Shown here piece after piece: positions 42,061 to 51,438 of a stretch of 64,000 nt of DNA; the first letter of the stretch is position 1; every line of letters starts with the position of its first letter. Both the position numbers and the translations under genes were made by a program. Under the pieces are notes generated by a model. That model saw only the letters and a list, made by a program, of their open reading frames with translations. It did no database searches and had not been told where the DNA came from. The DNA is from Streptomyces ferrugineus (lineage in GTDB: Bacteria; Actinomycetota; Actinomycetes; Streptomycetales; Streptomycetaceae). The stretch covers positions 5,766,001-5,830,000 of the forward strand of contig NZ_CP063373.1 in NCBI RefSeq assembly GCF_015160855.1, written 5' to 3'.

Positions 42061-43569
42061 GTGCTGTGGAGGAGGAGAAGGGCTCGTGCCGGCGCCCGGG
42101 CCCGTCATGCCGCTGAGCGCACCACGGACTACATCGACGGGCGGCTGCCCCTCTCCGAGGGCGGCGGACTGCTGCGGAAGGCCTTCCCCGACCACTGGTC
42201 GTTCCTGCTCGGCGAGATCGCCCTCTACAGCTTCGTCGTCCTGCTGCTGACCGGCGTATGGCTGACGCTGTTCTTCCACCCCTCGATGACCGAGGTGGTC
42301 TACCACGGCTCGTACACCCCTCTGGCCGGGGTGCGCATGTCGGCCGCGTACGAGTCGACGCTGGACATCAGCTTCGATGTGCGCGGCGGCCTGCTGATCC
42401 GTCAGATGCACCACTGGGCGGCCCTGGTGTTCCTCGCCGCGATCGGGGTGCATCTGCTGCGGATCTTCTTCACCGGCGCGTTCCGCCGGCCCCGCGAGGT
42501 CAACTGGCTGATCGGCGTGACCCTGTTCCTGCTGGCGCTGGCCGAGGGGTTCGCCGGCTACTCGCTGCCGGACGACCTGCTGTCGGGTACGGGCCTGCGG
42601 ATCGCCCAGGGCATCATGCTGTCGATCCCGGTCGTGGGCACGTATGTGTCGTTCTTCGCCTTCGGCGGCGAGTTCCCCGGCGAGGAGATCATCCCGCGGC
42701 TGTACGCGCTGCACATCCTGCTGCTCCCCGGACTGCTGCTCGCGCTCGTCACCGTGCATCTGATCCTGGTGTTCTATCTCAAGCACACCCAGTGGGCGGG
42801 CCGCGGCCGCACAGAGCGCAACGCGGTGGGCAAGCCCATGGTCCCGCAGTTCGCGGCCTCCTCGGGTGGTCTGTTCTTCATGGTGTTCGGTGTCCTGACG
42901 CTGCTGTCGGGGGTGGCGCAGACCAACCCGATCTGGGCGTACGGCCCCTACCGCGCGGACGTCGTGTCGACGGGCTCTCAGCCGGACTGGTACGTCGGCT
43001 TCCTGGAGGGCTCGCTGCGCCTGGTGCCCCCGTGGGAGACGACGGTGGCCGGGCACACGCTGATGTGGAACGTGCTGCTGCCCGCGGTCGTCCTGCCGGG
43101 GGTGCTGTTCGCGGTGCTGTACGCGTACCCGTTCGCCGAGCGGTGGGTGACCGGCGACCGCGAGGAGCACCATCTGTGCGACCGCCCCCGCGACCACCCC
43201 GTGCGCACCGGACTCGGGGTCGCGGCGATCAGCTGCTACGGCGTGCTGCTGGCGGCGGGCGGCAACGACATCATCGCCTACGCCTTCTCGATCTCCGTGA
43301 ACGCGCTGACCTGGGTGTTCCGGATCTCGTTCCTGGTCCTGCCGCTGCTCGCGTTCATGGTGACGAGACGTGTCTGCCGGGCGCTGCGGGAGGCGGACCA
43401 GGAGCGGCTGACGGAGGGCGAGGAGACCGGCGAGCTGCGGCAGACCCTCGCGGGCGGCTACGAGGAGCGCCACGAGCCGCTCGACGAGGAGCGGCGGTAC
43501 GTCCTGCGGAGCTACGGGCTGCGGGGCGAGGAGGAACGGGAGCCGTCCGCGGAGGAGCTGGAGCGCTGA
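42061..43569 (+). CDS. qcrB: Accessory cytochrome b subunit (QcrB paralogue)
   Basis: 502 residues from a GTG; a stop codon 4 bases upstream in frame leaves no longer option. N-terminus is Arg-rich, then KAFPDHWSFLLGEIALYSF, haem-ligand regions IRQMHHWAALVFLAAIGVHLLR and RLYALHILLLPGLLLALVTVHLI, and the quinol-site motif PDWY (QPDWYVGF) typical of actinobacterial QcrB. About nine membrane helices and a 60-residue charged tail. No QcrA or QcrC gene lies nearby, so this second copy must borrow them or work with the oxidase genes encoded convergently next door. Its 3' end overlaps ctaF by 58 bases. Confidence 0.9.
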   Translation: MLWRRRRARAGARARHAAERTTDYIDGRLPLSEGGGLLRKAFPDHWSFLLGEIALYSFVVLLLTGVWLTLFFHPSMTEVVYHGSYTPLAGVRMSAAYESTLDISFDVRGGLLIRQMHHWAALVFLAAIGVHLLRIFFTGAFRRPREVNWLIGVTLFLLALAEGFAGYSLPDDLLSGTGLRIAQGIMLSIPVVGTYVSFFAFGGEFPGEEIIPRLYALHILLLPGLLLALVTVHLILVFYLKHTQWAGRGRTERNAVGKPMVPQFAASSGGLFFMVFGVLTLLSGVAQTNPIWAYGPYRADVVSTGSQPDWYVGFLEGSLRLVPPWETTVAGHTLMWNVLLPAVVLPGVLFAVLYAYPFAERWVTGDREEHHLCDRPRDHPVRTGLGVAAISCYGVLLAAGGNDIIAYAFSISVNALTWVFRISFLVLPLLAFMVTRRVCRALREADQERLTEGEETGELRQTLAGGYEERHEPLDEERRYVLRSYGLRGEEEREPSAEELER

Positions 43570-43955
43570 CCGTCCCGGCCCGCGTACTGGAACACCATGC
43601 CGACGACCCCGTGTCCGAGCACCCCGACGCCCAGCAGGAACAGCCACAGTCCGTAGACGACGCCGAGCGCGGCGAGGACGGATCCCGCGGCGATGGTGAT
43701 CGGCCAGGGGCTGTGCGGCGGGAAGAAGTCGAGCGGGCCGGCGGTGTCCGCGATCTCGGCGTCCGCACGGTCCTGGGCGCGCAGGCCGCGCCTTCGGTAC
43801 TGCATGTGCAGGAAGAACGCGACGAGCGCGGCCATGAGAAACGCGATGAGCAGTACGGCGGTGCCCGCGGGTTCCTCGGAACTCACGCCGTAGCCGACTG
43901 CCGTGACGAGGAAGAACGCCGCGACGCCGACGAAGAGCCGGGATTCGGTCCGCAT
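43512..43955 (-). CDS. ctaF: Cytochrome c oxidase subunit IV (CtaF type)
   Basis: 147 residues with four hydrophobic helices (RLFVGVAAFFLVTAVGYGV, GTAVLLIAFLMAALVAFFL, ITIAAGSVLAALGVVYGLW and a final one). The ADTAGPLDFFPPHSPWPI region is characteristic of the actinobacterial CtaF subunit. Its ATG overlaps the ctaD stop by one base, so it is coupled to ctaD. The C-terminal Ser/Arg-rich tail is encoded in the 58-base antisense overlap with the cytochrome b gene. Confidence 0.9.
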   Translation of the reverse strand: MRTESRLFVGVAAFFLVTAVGYGVSSEEPAGTAVLLIAFLMAALVAFFLHMQYRRRGLRAQDRADAEIADTAGPLDFFPPHSPWPITIAAGSVLAALGVVYGLWLFLLGVGVLGHGVVGMVFQYAGRDGQRSSSSADGSRSSSPRSP

Positions 43956-45610
43956 CAGGACTCCTTGGCGATGGCCGGGTGGTGCAGGTCGAACGCCGGG
44001 GACTCCGAGCGGATCCGGGGCAGCGCCGTGAAGTTGTGGCGCGGGGGCGGGCAGGAGGTGGCCCATTCGAGGGAACGGCCGTAGCCCCAGGGGTCGTCCC
44101 GGTCCACCCGTCGGCCGAAGTGGGTGGTGCGCCACACGTTGTACAGGAACGGCAGGGTGGACAGGCCGAGCAGGAACGCGCCGATGGAGCTGATGGTGTT
44201 CAGCAGGGTGAAGCCGTCCGCGGCCAGGTAGTCGGCGTAACGGCGGGGCATGCCCTGTTCGCCCAGCCAGTGCTGGACCAGGAAGGTGGTCTGGAAGCCG
44301 ACGAAGAGGGTCCAGAAGTGGATCCGGCCGAGGCGTTCGTCGAGCATCTTCCCGGTGAGTTTGGGCCACCAGAAGTAGAAGCCGCCGAACATCGCGAAGA
44401 CGACGGTGCCGAACAGCACGTAGTGCAGATGGGCGACGATGAAGTACGAGTCGGTGAGGTGGAAGTCCAGCGGCGGGGAGGCGATGAGGACGCCGCTCAT
44501 GCCGCCCAGCAGGAACGTCACCAGGAAGCCGCAGGCCCACAGCATCGGGGTCTCGAAGGACAGCGAGCCTCTGATCATCGTGCCGATCCAGGCGAAGAAC
44601 TTGATGCCGGTGGGCACGGCGATGAGGAACGACATCAGGGAGAAGAACGGCAGCAGAACGGCGCCTGTCGCGAACATGTGGTGGGCCCACACCACGGCGG
44701 ACAGCATGGTGATGACGATGGTCGCGCCGATGAGGCCGAGGTAGCTGAAGATCGGTTTGCGGCTGAAGACCGGGATGATCTCGGTGACGATGCCGAAGAA
44801 CGGCAGCGCGACGATATACACCTCGGGATGCCCGAAGAACCAGAACAGGTGCTGCCACAGCACCGCACCGCCGCTCGCCGCGTCGTAGATGTGCGCCCCG
44901 AACTTGCGGTCCGCCTCCAGCGCGAGCAGGGCGGCGGTGAGCACCGGGAACGCCGGCAGGATCAGGATCGACGTGAACAGGGTGTTCCACGTGAAGATCG
45001 GCATCCGGAACATGGTCATGCCGGGGGCGCGCAGGCACAGGATCGTGGTGATGAAGTTGACCGCGCCGAGGGTGGTGGACACACCGGTCACCACCAGGCC
45101 CATGGTCCACAGGTCACCGCCCGCGCCGGGGCTGCGGACCGCGCTGTTGAGGGGCGCGTAGGCGAACCAGCCGAAGCTCGCGGCTCCGCCGGGTACGAGG
45201 AAGCCGCCGACGACCATCAGGCCGCCGAACAGGTACAGCCAGTACGACAGGGCGTTGAGCCGGGGGAACGCCACGTCCGGGGCGCCGATCTGCAACGGCA
45301 TGACGGCGTTGGCGAACCCGGCGAACAGCGGCGTCGCGAACAGCAGCATCATGACCGTGCCGTGCACGGTGAACAGCTGGTTGTACTGGTCGTTGCTGAA
45401 CAACTGCAGCCCGGGGCGGGCGAGTTCGGCCCGCATCAGCAGCGCGAGGACACCGCCGAGGAGGAAGAAGCCGAAGGCGGTCGTCAGATAGAGGTTGCCG
45501 ATCACCTTGTGGTTGGTCGTGGTCGCCCAGCGCGCCAACGCCCGACCGAGCCCGCCGCCCGGCCGGGACGGCGCGGTCCGCGTCCGCCCGGTCCTGCTGT
45601 CCACCGCCAT
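43955..45610 (-). CDS. ctaD: Cytochrome c oxidase subunit I (CtaD paralogue)
   Basis: 551 residues, 12 membrane helices. All active-site elements are present: haem a ligand in [12 protein letters not shown], CuB His/Tyr motif [17 protein letters not shown] of [10 protein letters not shown], and [17 protein letters not shown] with haem a3 ligands. It reduces oxygen at the haem a3/CuB centre. CtaC (subunit II, CuA) and CtaE are not encoded here, so this is an accessory copy paired with ctaF and the second cytochrome b. The N-terminal [19 protein letters not shown] is standard. Confidence 0.95.
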   Translation of the reverse strand: MAVDSRTGRTRTAPSRPGGGLGRALARWATTTNHKVIGNLYLTTAFGFFLLGGVLALLMRAELARPGLQLFSNDQYNQLFTVHGTVMMLLFATPLFAGFANAVMPLQIGAPDVAFPRLNALSYWLYLFGGLMVVGGFLVPGGAASFGWFAYAPLNSAVRSPGAGGDLWTMGLVVTGVSTTLGAVNFITTILCLRAPGMTMFRMPIFTWNTLFTSILILPAFPVLTAALLALEADRKFGAHIYDAASGGAVLWQHLFWFFGHPEVYIVALPFFGIVTEIIPVFSRKPIFSYLGLIGATIVITMLSAVVWAHHMFATGAVLLPFFSLMSFLIAVPTGIKFFAWIGTMIRGSLSFETPMLWACGFLVTFLLGGMSGVLIASPPLDFHLTDSYFIVAHLHYVLFGTVVFAMFGGFYFWWPKLTGKMLDERLGRIHFWTLFVGFQTTFLVQHWLGEQGMPRRYADYLAADGFTLLNTISSIGAFLLGLSTLPFLYNVWRTTHFGRRVDRDDPWGYGRSLEWATSCPPPRHNFTALPRIRSESPAFDLHHPAIAKES

Positions 45611-45675
45611 GCGCCGCTGGGTACCCCGTCGCCGATGGCGGCAGTCCTGCACCGGGCGGCATTCACCCGTGCGCC

Positions 45676-46017
45676 TCAGCCGCCGTCGGAGAACCTCCGC
45701 GCGAGGTCCCGATGGTGGTCCGCGACCTGTCCCGCCTGGTCCGCGGTGAGGGCAGCGCCCGGCATGGACCCCAGCCGCTCGATCTGCTCGGCGAGGCGCA
45801 GGTGCTGCGCGCGAGCGTGCTCGCGGCAGGCCAGGCAGGTGACGCTCTCCGGCCGCGACGAGGTCATCGCGTACGGCACCCGCAGACCGCAGCCGGTGTC
45901 GACGGTCTCCGGCAGATCGCCGACCCGGCCGAACGTGCCGGCGAGCAGATTGCGCGCGCGGGCGTCGTAGCGGGTCACGCTCCGCTCGACGTGGATGTGC
46001 GGATCGGCGTCGTCCAT
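45676..46017 (-). CDS. Conserved hypothetical protein with CxxC pair
   Basis: 113 residues, ATG start, 65 bases upstream of ctaD on the same strand. It contains [12 protein letters not shown] and, further on, [20 protein letters not shown]; three cysteines plus His could form a small zinc site. Remaining sequence is helical and charged, with no signal peptide or membrane segment. Not recognised. Its position suggests membership in the ctaD-ctaF unit, but no function follows. Confidence 0.65.
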   Translation of the reverse strand: MDDADPHIHVERSVTRYDARARNLLAGTFGRVGDLPETVDTGCGLRVPYAMTSSRPESVTCLACREHARAQHLRLAEQIERLGSMPGAALTADQAGQVADHHRDLARRFSDGG

Positions 46018-46056
46018 GGGCCCATCCTGCCCTCCCGCCCGGTGCCCCCGATGCGA

Positions 46057-46087
46057 GGGTCCGTAAGTCGCGAGGGGCCGTAAGTCG
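46057..46087 (+). repeat. Direct repeat upstream of the PPK2 gene
   Basis: GGGTCCGTAAGTCG (46057-46070) and GGGGCCGTAAGTCG (46074-46087) are 13/14 identical and spaced 17 bases apart, about 80 bases before the PPK2 start. The GGGNC...GTC shape recalls DosR-type half sites. Confidence 0.5.
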
Positions 46088-46162
46088 GCCGTCCGGGGTG
46101 CGCCGCGCGCCGCCCGTCAGTACGGTGCTGTTCTGGTGTTCGGTGCGGCTGTGGGAGGCGGC

Positions 46163-46966
46163 ATGGCCGGCGACGACGTGGAGAAGCTGCCGCGCAAGAC
46201 GTACGAGAAGGAACTGCTGCGCCTCCAGACGGAGCTGGCGAGGCTTCAGGAGTGGGTGCGCGCGACCGGCGCCCGGCTGGTCGTGATCTTCGAGGGGCGG
46301 GACGCGGCGGGCAAGGGCGGCACGATCAAACGGGTCACGGAGCACCTCAACCCGCGGGTGGCCCGGATCGCGGCCCTGCCCAAGCCGACCGAGCGCGAGC
46401 GCACCCAGTGGTACTTCCAGCGGTACGTCGAGCATCTGCCGGCCGCCGGGGAGATCGTGCTGTTCGACCGGAGCTGGTACAACCGGGCCGGCGTCGAGCA
46501 CGTCATGGGTTTCTGCACCAAGGAGGAGTACCAGCTCTTCCTGCGGCAGTGCCCCATCTTCGAGCGGATGCTGGTGGAGGACGGGATCCTGCTGCGCAAG
46601 TACTGGTTCTCGGTGAGCGACGACGAGCAGCAGGAACGCTTCCGGCGCCGCCTTGAGGACCCCCTGCGCCGCTGGAAGCTGTCCCCCATGGACCTGGAGT
46701 CGATCACCCGCTGGGAGGACTACTCCCGGGCCAAGGACGAGATGATGGTGCACACCGACATCACCGAGGCGCCCTGGTACGTGGTGGAGAGCGACGACAA
46801 GCGCCGGGCCCGGCTGAACATGATCGCCCACCTGCTGGACTCCGTGCCGTACCAGGACGTGCCCCCACCGGTCCTGGAACTGCCCGAACGCCCGGAGTCG
46901 ACCGGCTACCGGCGACCACCGCGCGAACTGCAGACCTACGTCCCGGACCACACCGCCGACCTGTGA
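46163..46966 (+). CDS. ppk2: Polyphosphate kinase 2
   Basis: 267 residues; ATG with GGGAGG upstream is favoured over an in-frame start at 46136. Single-domain PPK2: Walker [18 protein letters not shown], Walker B/lid region [19 protein letters not shown], and [19 protein letters not shown]. Makes nucleoside di- or triphosphates from polyphosphate; the class (ADP- or AMP-using) cannot be set by eye, though single-domain length fits either class I or III. Energy recovery from polyphosphate suits the surrounding stress genes. Convergent with a universal stress protein gene, 3 bases apart. Confidence 0.93.
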   Translation: MAGDDVEKLPRKTYEKELLRLQTELARLQEWVRATGARLVVIFEGRDAAGKGGTIKRVTEHLNPRVARIAALPKPTERERTQWYFQRYVEHLPAAGEIVLFDRSWYNRAGVEHVMGFCTKEEYQLFLRQCPIFERMLVEDGILLRKYWFSVSDDEQQERFRRRLEDPLRRWKLSPMDLESITRWEDYSRAKDEMMVHTDITEAPWYVVESDDKRRARLNMIAHLLDSVPYQDVPPPVLELPERPESTGYRRPPRELQTYVPDHTADL

Positions 46967-46969
46967 GGT

Positions 46970-47851
46970 TCACTCCTCCTCGGTGCGGACCACGGCGACC
47001 GGGCACTCGGCATGGTGGAGCACCGCCTGGCTGACCGAGCCCAGGAGCAGCCCGGCGAATCCGCCCCGTCCCCGCGCCCCGACCACCACGAGCCCGGCAT
47101 CGGCGCTGGCCTCGATGAGGGAGTGCCGCACCCGGCCGCGCACCAGCCTGCGCTCCACGGCGACATCGGGATACCGCTCGCGCAGCCCGCCCAGCGCCTC
47201 GGCGAGCACCCGCTCCTCCTCGTCGTGCAGCCGGCCCTCGTCGTACGTGACGAAGGGCGGGTCGGCGGGCGCCTCGTACGCCCGCTCGGTCCGGGTGCTC
47301 CAGGCGTGCAGCGCCACCAGGCGCACGCCGTGCAGGGAGGCGTGGGCGAAGGCGAACTCGACCGCTCCGCGCGCCGCGGGCGAGCCGTCCACGGCGAGGA
47401 GGACGGGCCCGGCCGGATCGGGCCTGCGGCGCACCACCAGCACCGGGCAGGCGGCGTGGGCGGCCAGGTGACCCGCGGTGGAGCCGAGCAGCAGGGCGCC
47501 GAAGCGGCTCAGGCCGCGGCTGCCGACCACGGCCAGGGACGCGGTGCGCGACTCGACCTCCAGCACCGTCACCGGTTCGCCGACGACGACCTCACGCGTG
47601 ATCTCCAGACCCGGGGCCGTGTCGTGAGCGCACCGCTCGGCCCTGATGAGCGTGCCGTCGAGCAGCTCACGCACCCCGGCGCTGCCCGCGTCCCAGGGCC
47701 GCCCGCCGGGCGGTATGTGCGCGGCCGGCCAGCCGAAGGCGTGCACCAGCCGGAGCCCCACGCCCCGCAGCCCGGCCTCGCGCGCCGCGACCTCCACGGC
47801 CACCATGCTCGACGGCGAACCGTCCACCCCTACGACCACCGGGCCGTTCAT
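46970..47851 (-). CDS. Universal stress protein, two UspA domains
   Basis: 293 residues, ATG with GGAGGG 8 bases upstream. Two tandem Usp domains, both with the ATP-binding signature: VVGSRGLSRFGALLLGSTAGHL in the first and VVGARGRGGFAGLLLGSVSQAVL in the second. Cytoplasmic; two-domain Usp proteins of actinobacteria belong to dormancy/hypoxia regulons. Ends 3 bases from the PPK2 stop. Starts 76 bases downstream of the GH65 stop on the same strand. Confidence 0.92.
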   Translation of the reverse strand: MNGPVVVGVDGSPSSMVAVEVAAREAGLRGVGLRLVHAFGWPAAHIPPGGRPWDAGSAGVRELLDGTLIRAERCAHDTAPGLEITREVVVGEPVTVLEVESRTASLAVVGSRGLSRFGALLLGSTAGHLAAHAACPVLVVRRRPDPAGPVLLAVDGSPAARGAVEFAFAHASLHGVRLVALHAWSTRTERAYEAPADPPFVTYDEGRLHDEEERVLAEALGGLRERYPDVAVERRLVRGRVRHSLIEASADAGLVVVGARGRGGFAGLLLGSVSQAVLHHAECPVAVVRTEEE

Positions 47852-47927
47852 CGCGCTCACCCTCCGGGCCTGATCCGCTGTTGCCCTCCCAGCCTCCACC
47901 CGCCGGCCGCATCCCGCACAGGGCCGG

Positions 47928-50327
47928 TCAGTCGTGAACGACCAGCCGCGCCGTCTCCCCCGGCTGCACGGACATCTCGCGCCCCTCCAGCCGCACGTCG
48001 ATCGGTGACACGTCGTGGGACGGAACCGCGATCTCCAGCAGCCCCCGCTCCAGACGCAGCCGGACACCCCAGTTGCCCTGGTAGCGCAGGGCGAACCCGT
48101 ACGAGGACAGCTCCGGCAACGGCACCGGGTCGAGCCACAGTGCCCCACCCCGCGTCTCCAGACCGGTCAGCCCGCGCTGTACGAGGTCGAGGGTGCCGGC
48201 CATGGCACCCAGATGGATGCCCTCGCCGGTGGTACCGCCCTGCACATCGGCGATGTCTCCCTGCAGCGCCTCCTGCACGAACTTCCACGCCTCGGTACGC
48301 CGGCACCGGGCCAGCACCCAGCCGTGGACCAGCCCGCTGAGCGTCGAGCCGTGACTGGTGCGGTGCATGTAGTAGTCCACGGTGCGCCGCCACATCTCGT
48401 CATCCAGCCGATAGCCCAACCGGCGGAACAGCTCGCGCAGTTCGGCCGGCGCGAAGAGATAGCCCAGCATCAGCACATCGGCCTGCTTGGAGGCCTTGTA
48501 GTGGTTGACGGAATCCCCCTCCGCCTCCAGGACCCGGTCCAGGCGGCGGATGTCGCCGTACTGCTCGCGGTAGCCGTTCCAGTCGAGCTCGGCGAGCTCA
48601 CCGTAGCCCTCGAACTGGCTGATGACGTCGTCGTGGAAGGGCACGTGAAGCGTACGGGAGACGTCCTCCCACCGTTCGAGTTCGCCGCCGTCCAGTGCGG
48701 TGCGTTCGACGAGTTCGCGCCGACGCGGCTCGGGCAGGGTGCCGAGCAACTCCAGGGTGCGGACCAGCACCCAGGCCGCGGTGACGTTCGTGTACGCGTT
48801 GTCGTCGAGACCCGGCGCCTCGCTGTCCGGGTACGCCTCGTGGTACTCGTCCGGGCCCACGACTCCCTTGATGCGGTGCCGGCCCAGGCTCTCGTCGTAC
48901 ACGGCCCGGTCCGCCCAGAACCGGGCGATCTGCAGCAGCATCTCGGCGCCCTTGGTGTGCAGGAACTCCATGTCGCCGCTCGCCTCGCAGTACTGCCACA
49001 CGTTGTAGGCGATCGCCGACCCGACATGGTGCTGGAGATGGGAGTGGTCGGGCAGCCACCGCCCCGAACGGGGGTTCAGGTGAAGCTGCTGGGTCTCCTC
49101 GCGCCCGTCGCTGCCGCTCTGCCACGGATACATCGCACCCCGATGGCCAGCCGAACTGGCCGCGGTACGGGCCTGTTCGAGGCGGCGGTGACGGTGGTGG
49201 AGCAGGGCGCGGGATACCTCGGGGAAGTGGAGGTTGAGGTAGGGCAGGACGAACAGCTCGTCCCAGAAGACGTGGCCTCGGTAGGCCTCGCCGTGCAGTC
49301 CCCGGGCGGGCACGCCGACGTCGAGGTCGGCGGTGTGCGGGGAGAGGGTCTGCAGGACGTGGAAGAGGTGCAGCCGCAGGATCCGGCCCGACTCGCCGGG
49401 CACGTCGAGCTCCGCACGACGCCACAGCTGGTCCCAGGCCGTGCGGTGCGACTTGAGCAGCGTGTCGAAGTCCGGGGCTCGGCCGACGCGGTCGACGGCT
49501 GCGTGCAGCGGGTCGCTGATAGCCGGGTCGCGGGAGGTGTGCAGGGCCACGGTCTTGTCGACGGTGGCGGTGCGGCCGTCCGTCAGATCGAGCTTCAACC
49601 GCTGGATGACGTACGGCAGTTCGTGGCGGACCGTCGCGGGCGCGTCGGCGGTGAGGCGGGCCGCGAGGCCGATCCGGATGTCGGAGGTGCGGGTGCGGCA
49701 GCGCAGCCACACCGTGTCCGGGGCGGAGGTGCCGGCGTGGAGGTGGGTCAGATGACGGCCGTCCAGGTCCCGGTAGCGCGCCACGCCGGCGTTGGTGACT
49801 CCGCCGTCCAGGGCCGCCTCCACCTCCAGCTCGCCGGAGAACCCCTCGGCCGTGAACTCGGTGCGTAGGGCGGCCATATGTGGGTCGGCCATATGCACCA
49901 TCCGGAGCTGCCGTACCATCAGCACACGGTCCTCGCCGAGGTCGTAGCGCGTCCGGCGCTCCATCAGTCCGGCAGCCAGGTGCAGCATCTGCCGGTGTTC
50001 GAGCACGGGCGTGGTGTCGGGGGTGAGCCACGGCCCGCCGGGGAGGCGGAAGCGCAGCGGCAGCCAGTTGGGAACGTTGACCATGTCCTCGTTCTCCACA
50101 CGGCGGCCCGCGACATCGGACGTGAGCCGGTTGTAGATGCCGGCCACATACGTCCCCGGATAGTGCACCTCATCGGCAGCACACTCCGGAAGCGCACCCC
50201 GAGTGGCGAAGTAGCCGTTGCCCAACGTGCACAGCGACTCCCGAAGCCGCTCGTCAGCGGGCTCGTACCCCTCGTACTCCCAGCTCCAGCCCGCCGCCAC
50301 GGCCTCCGGGCTCAGCTCGTCCGTCAC
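47928..50327 (-). CDS. GH65 glycoside phosphorylase (maltose/trehalose/kojibiose type)
   Basis: 799 residues, GTG start with GAGGAG upstream. Three-part GH65 layout: N-terminal beta-sandwich from WSWEYEGYEPADERLRES with LGNGYFATRGALPE, central (alpha/alpha)6 barrel with catalytic acid Glu494 in VVGPDEYHE and phosphate-binding TSHGSTLS, and a C-terminal beta domain. Phosphorolysis of an alpha-glucobiose yields beta-glucose 1-phosphate and glucose, with inversion. The phosphate-site motif supports a phosphorylase, not a hydrolase; which disaccharide is used cannot be told. It overlaps the beta-phosphoglucomutase gene by 4 bases, and that enzyme uses its product. Confidence 0.93.
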   Translation of the reverse strand: MTDELSPEAVAAGWSWEYEGYEPADERLRESLCTLGNGYFATRGALPECAADEVHYPGTYVAGIYNRLTSDVAGRRVENEDMVNVPNWLPLRFRLPGGPWLTPDTTPVLEHRQMLHLAAGLMERRTRYDLGEDRVLMVRQLRMVHMADPHMAALRTEFTAEGFSGELEVEAALDGGVTNAGVARYRDLDGRHLTHLHAGTSAPDTVWLRCRTRTSDIRIGLAARLTADAPATVRHELPYVIQRLKLDLTDGRTATVDKTVALHTSRDPAISDPLHAAVDRVGRAPDFDTLLKSHRTAWDQLWRRAELDVPGESGRILRLHLFHVLQTLSPHTADLDVGVPARGLHGEAYRGHVFWDELFVLPYLNLHFPEVSRALLHHRHRRLEQARTAASSAGHRGAMYPWQSGSDGREETQQLHLNPRSGRWLPDHSHLQHHVGSAIAYNVWQYCEASGDMEFLHTKGAEMLLQIARFWADRAVYDESLGRHRIKGVVGPDEYHEAYPDSEAPGLDDNAYTNVTAAWVLVRTLELLGTLPEPRRRELVERTALDGGELERWEDVSRTLHVPFHDDVISQFEGYGELAELDWNGYREQYGDIRRLDRVLEAEGDSVNHYKASKQADVLMLGYLFAPAELRELFRRLGYRLDDEMWRRTVDYYMHRTSHGSTLSGLVHGWVLARCRRTEAWKFVQEALQGDIADVQGGTTGEGIHLGAMAGTLDLVQRGLTGLETRGGALWLDPVPLPELSSYGFALRYQGNWGVRLRLERGLLEIAVPSHDVSPIDVRLEGREMSVQPGETARLVVHD

Positions 50328-51097
50328 TGCGGCTCTCCTCCCGCGCAGAGTTCTCCCAGGTCCCGTACGACGATGTCGGCGCCGTGCCGCCGCAGCCTCT
50401 CCCCCGAGTCCCGGGTGCCACCCCGGTCGACCCCGACCACCAGAGCGAACCCACCCCTGCGCCCCGCCTCCACCCCCGCCAGCGCGTCCTCCACCACGAC
50501 AGCCCCCTCGGCAGACACACCCAGCCGGGACACGGCCTCCAAAAACAGATCCGGCTCCGGCTTACCCGCAAGACCCAGCCGAGCCGCCTCACCCCCGTCC
50601 ACCAGCACGTCGAACAAGTCCCGCACCCCAGCCCGGCTCAACAACTCCCCCGCATGCCGAGACGCCGAAGCCGCAGCCACCGCCACCCCCACCCCACGCA
50701 ACACCCGCACCAACCGGACCGTCCCCCGATACGCATCAACACCGTCCGCACGCAGCCGCTCCATAAACAGCCGCTCCTTCTCGGCAGCCACCGCACGCAC
50801 CCTCTCCGCCGACGCCTCCACACCCCGCGCGGCAAGAAAAGCCGCCGCACCGTCGAGACGGGACCTGCCATCCACATACCGCAGATAGTCCTCCCCCACA
50901 TCAAAAGGACGCCGCTGATCCGCATCCGCCGGCGGATGCGCCCCCAGGAAGCCGTCGAAGGCCTCCTTCCAGGCAGCCGCATGCACCCGAGCCGAATCAG
51001 TGATCACACCATCGGTGTCGAACACGACGGCACGCACTTCGCGAAGGGGGTCGGCGAGCGTGTCTTCGGACTGGTCACCCCGATATGTGAACCGCAC
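50324..51097 (-). CDS. Beta-phosphoglucomutase (HAD superfamily)
   Basis: 257 residues, GTG start after GAGGAGG. HAD motif I VVFDTDGVITDS gives nucleophile Asp28 and acid/base Asp30; motif II ASASRHA, motif III lysine GKPEPD and motif IV VVEDALAGVEAGRRGG are intact. With the overlapping GH65 gene it turns beta-glucose 1-phosphate into glucose 6-phosphate. Codon choice is unusual: many codons end in G or T (TTG, TTT, GAT, GGT, GCT) where neighbours use C, suggesting a different recent history or relaxed selection. Confidence 0.92.
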   Translation of the reverse strand: MRFTYRGDQSEDTLADPLREVRAVVFDTDGVITDSARVHAAAWKEAFDGFLGAHPPADADQRRPFDVGEDYLRYVDGRSRLDGAAAFLAARGVEASAERVRAVAAEKERLFMERLRADGVDAYRGTVRLVRVLRGVGVAVAAASASRHAGELLSRAGVRDLFDVLVDGGEAARLGLAGKPEPDLFLEAVSRLGVSAEGAVVVEDALAGVEAGRRGGFALVVGVDRGGTRDSGERLRRHGADIVVRDLGELCAGGEPQ

Positions 51098-51438
51098 GGC
51101 CTCCTCACCTCCACTCGAGCCGCGTCCCGCGACCGACGGGATCCGCTCATGGGTACCCGTCGAGCCCGCCTTGTCACCTTGTCACCTTTGTGGGCCCTGA
51201 AGGCCGACCGGCCCTGGCGCAGCCGCCTCGCGCGTGGTGTGCTGGAGGGGACGGGAAGGACCCAGAACGACGCGGAGAAGCGGCCGGCAGCCGCGCACCG
51301 CGCAATCAGGATCCGCGAGAAGTGGATAGGGCCCTTCCCGCCCTCTTGCCCGGGCGCGGCCGGATGCATAACCCAAGCGTATGGATGACACCACGGTACG
51401 CATTTTGGGCAAAGATCGAGCGGTCGCACGATCGGCGT
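51098..51438. other. 341-base intergenic region without a gene
   Basis: No convincing coding frame. Near 51170-51195 there is a short tandem CTTGTCAC repeat; read leftwards it gives GTGACA hexamers that could serve as -35 elements for the phosphoglucomutase/phosphorylase unit. Base composition drops just before the EamA start (ACGCATTTTGGGCAAAGATC), which may hold that gene's promoter. No clear terminator or RNA was seen. Confidence 0.4.

Noticed and set aside
43955..46951. A 998-codon - strand frame extending ctaD through ppk2
   Set aside because: The extension is antisense to ppk2 and has the biased composition of a shadow frame; CtaD starts normally at 45610.
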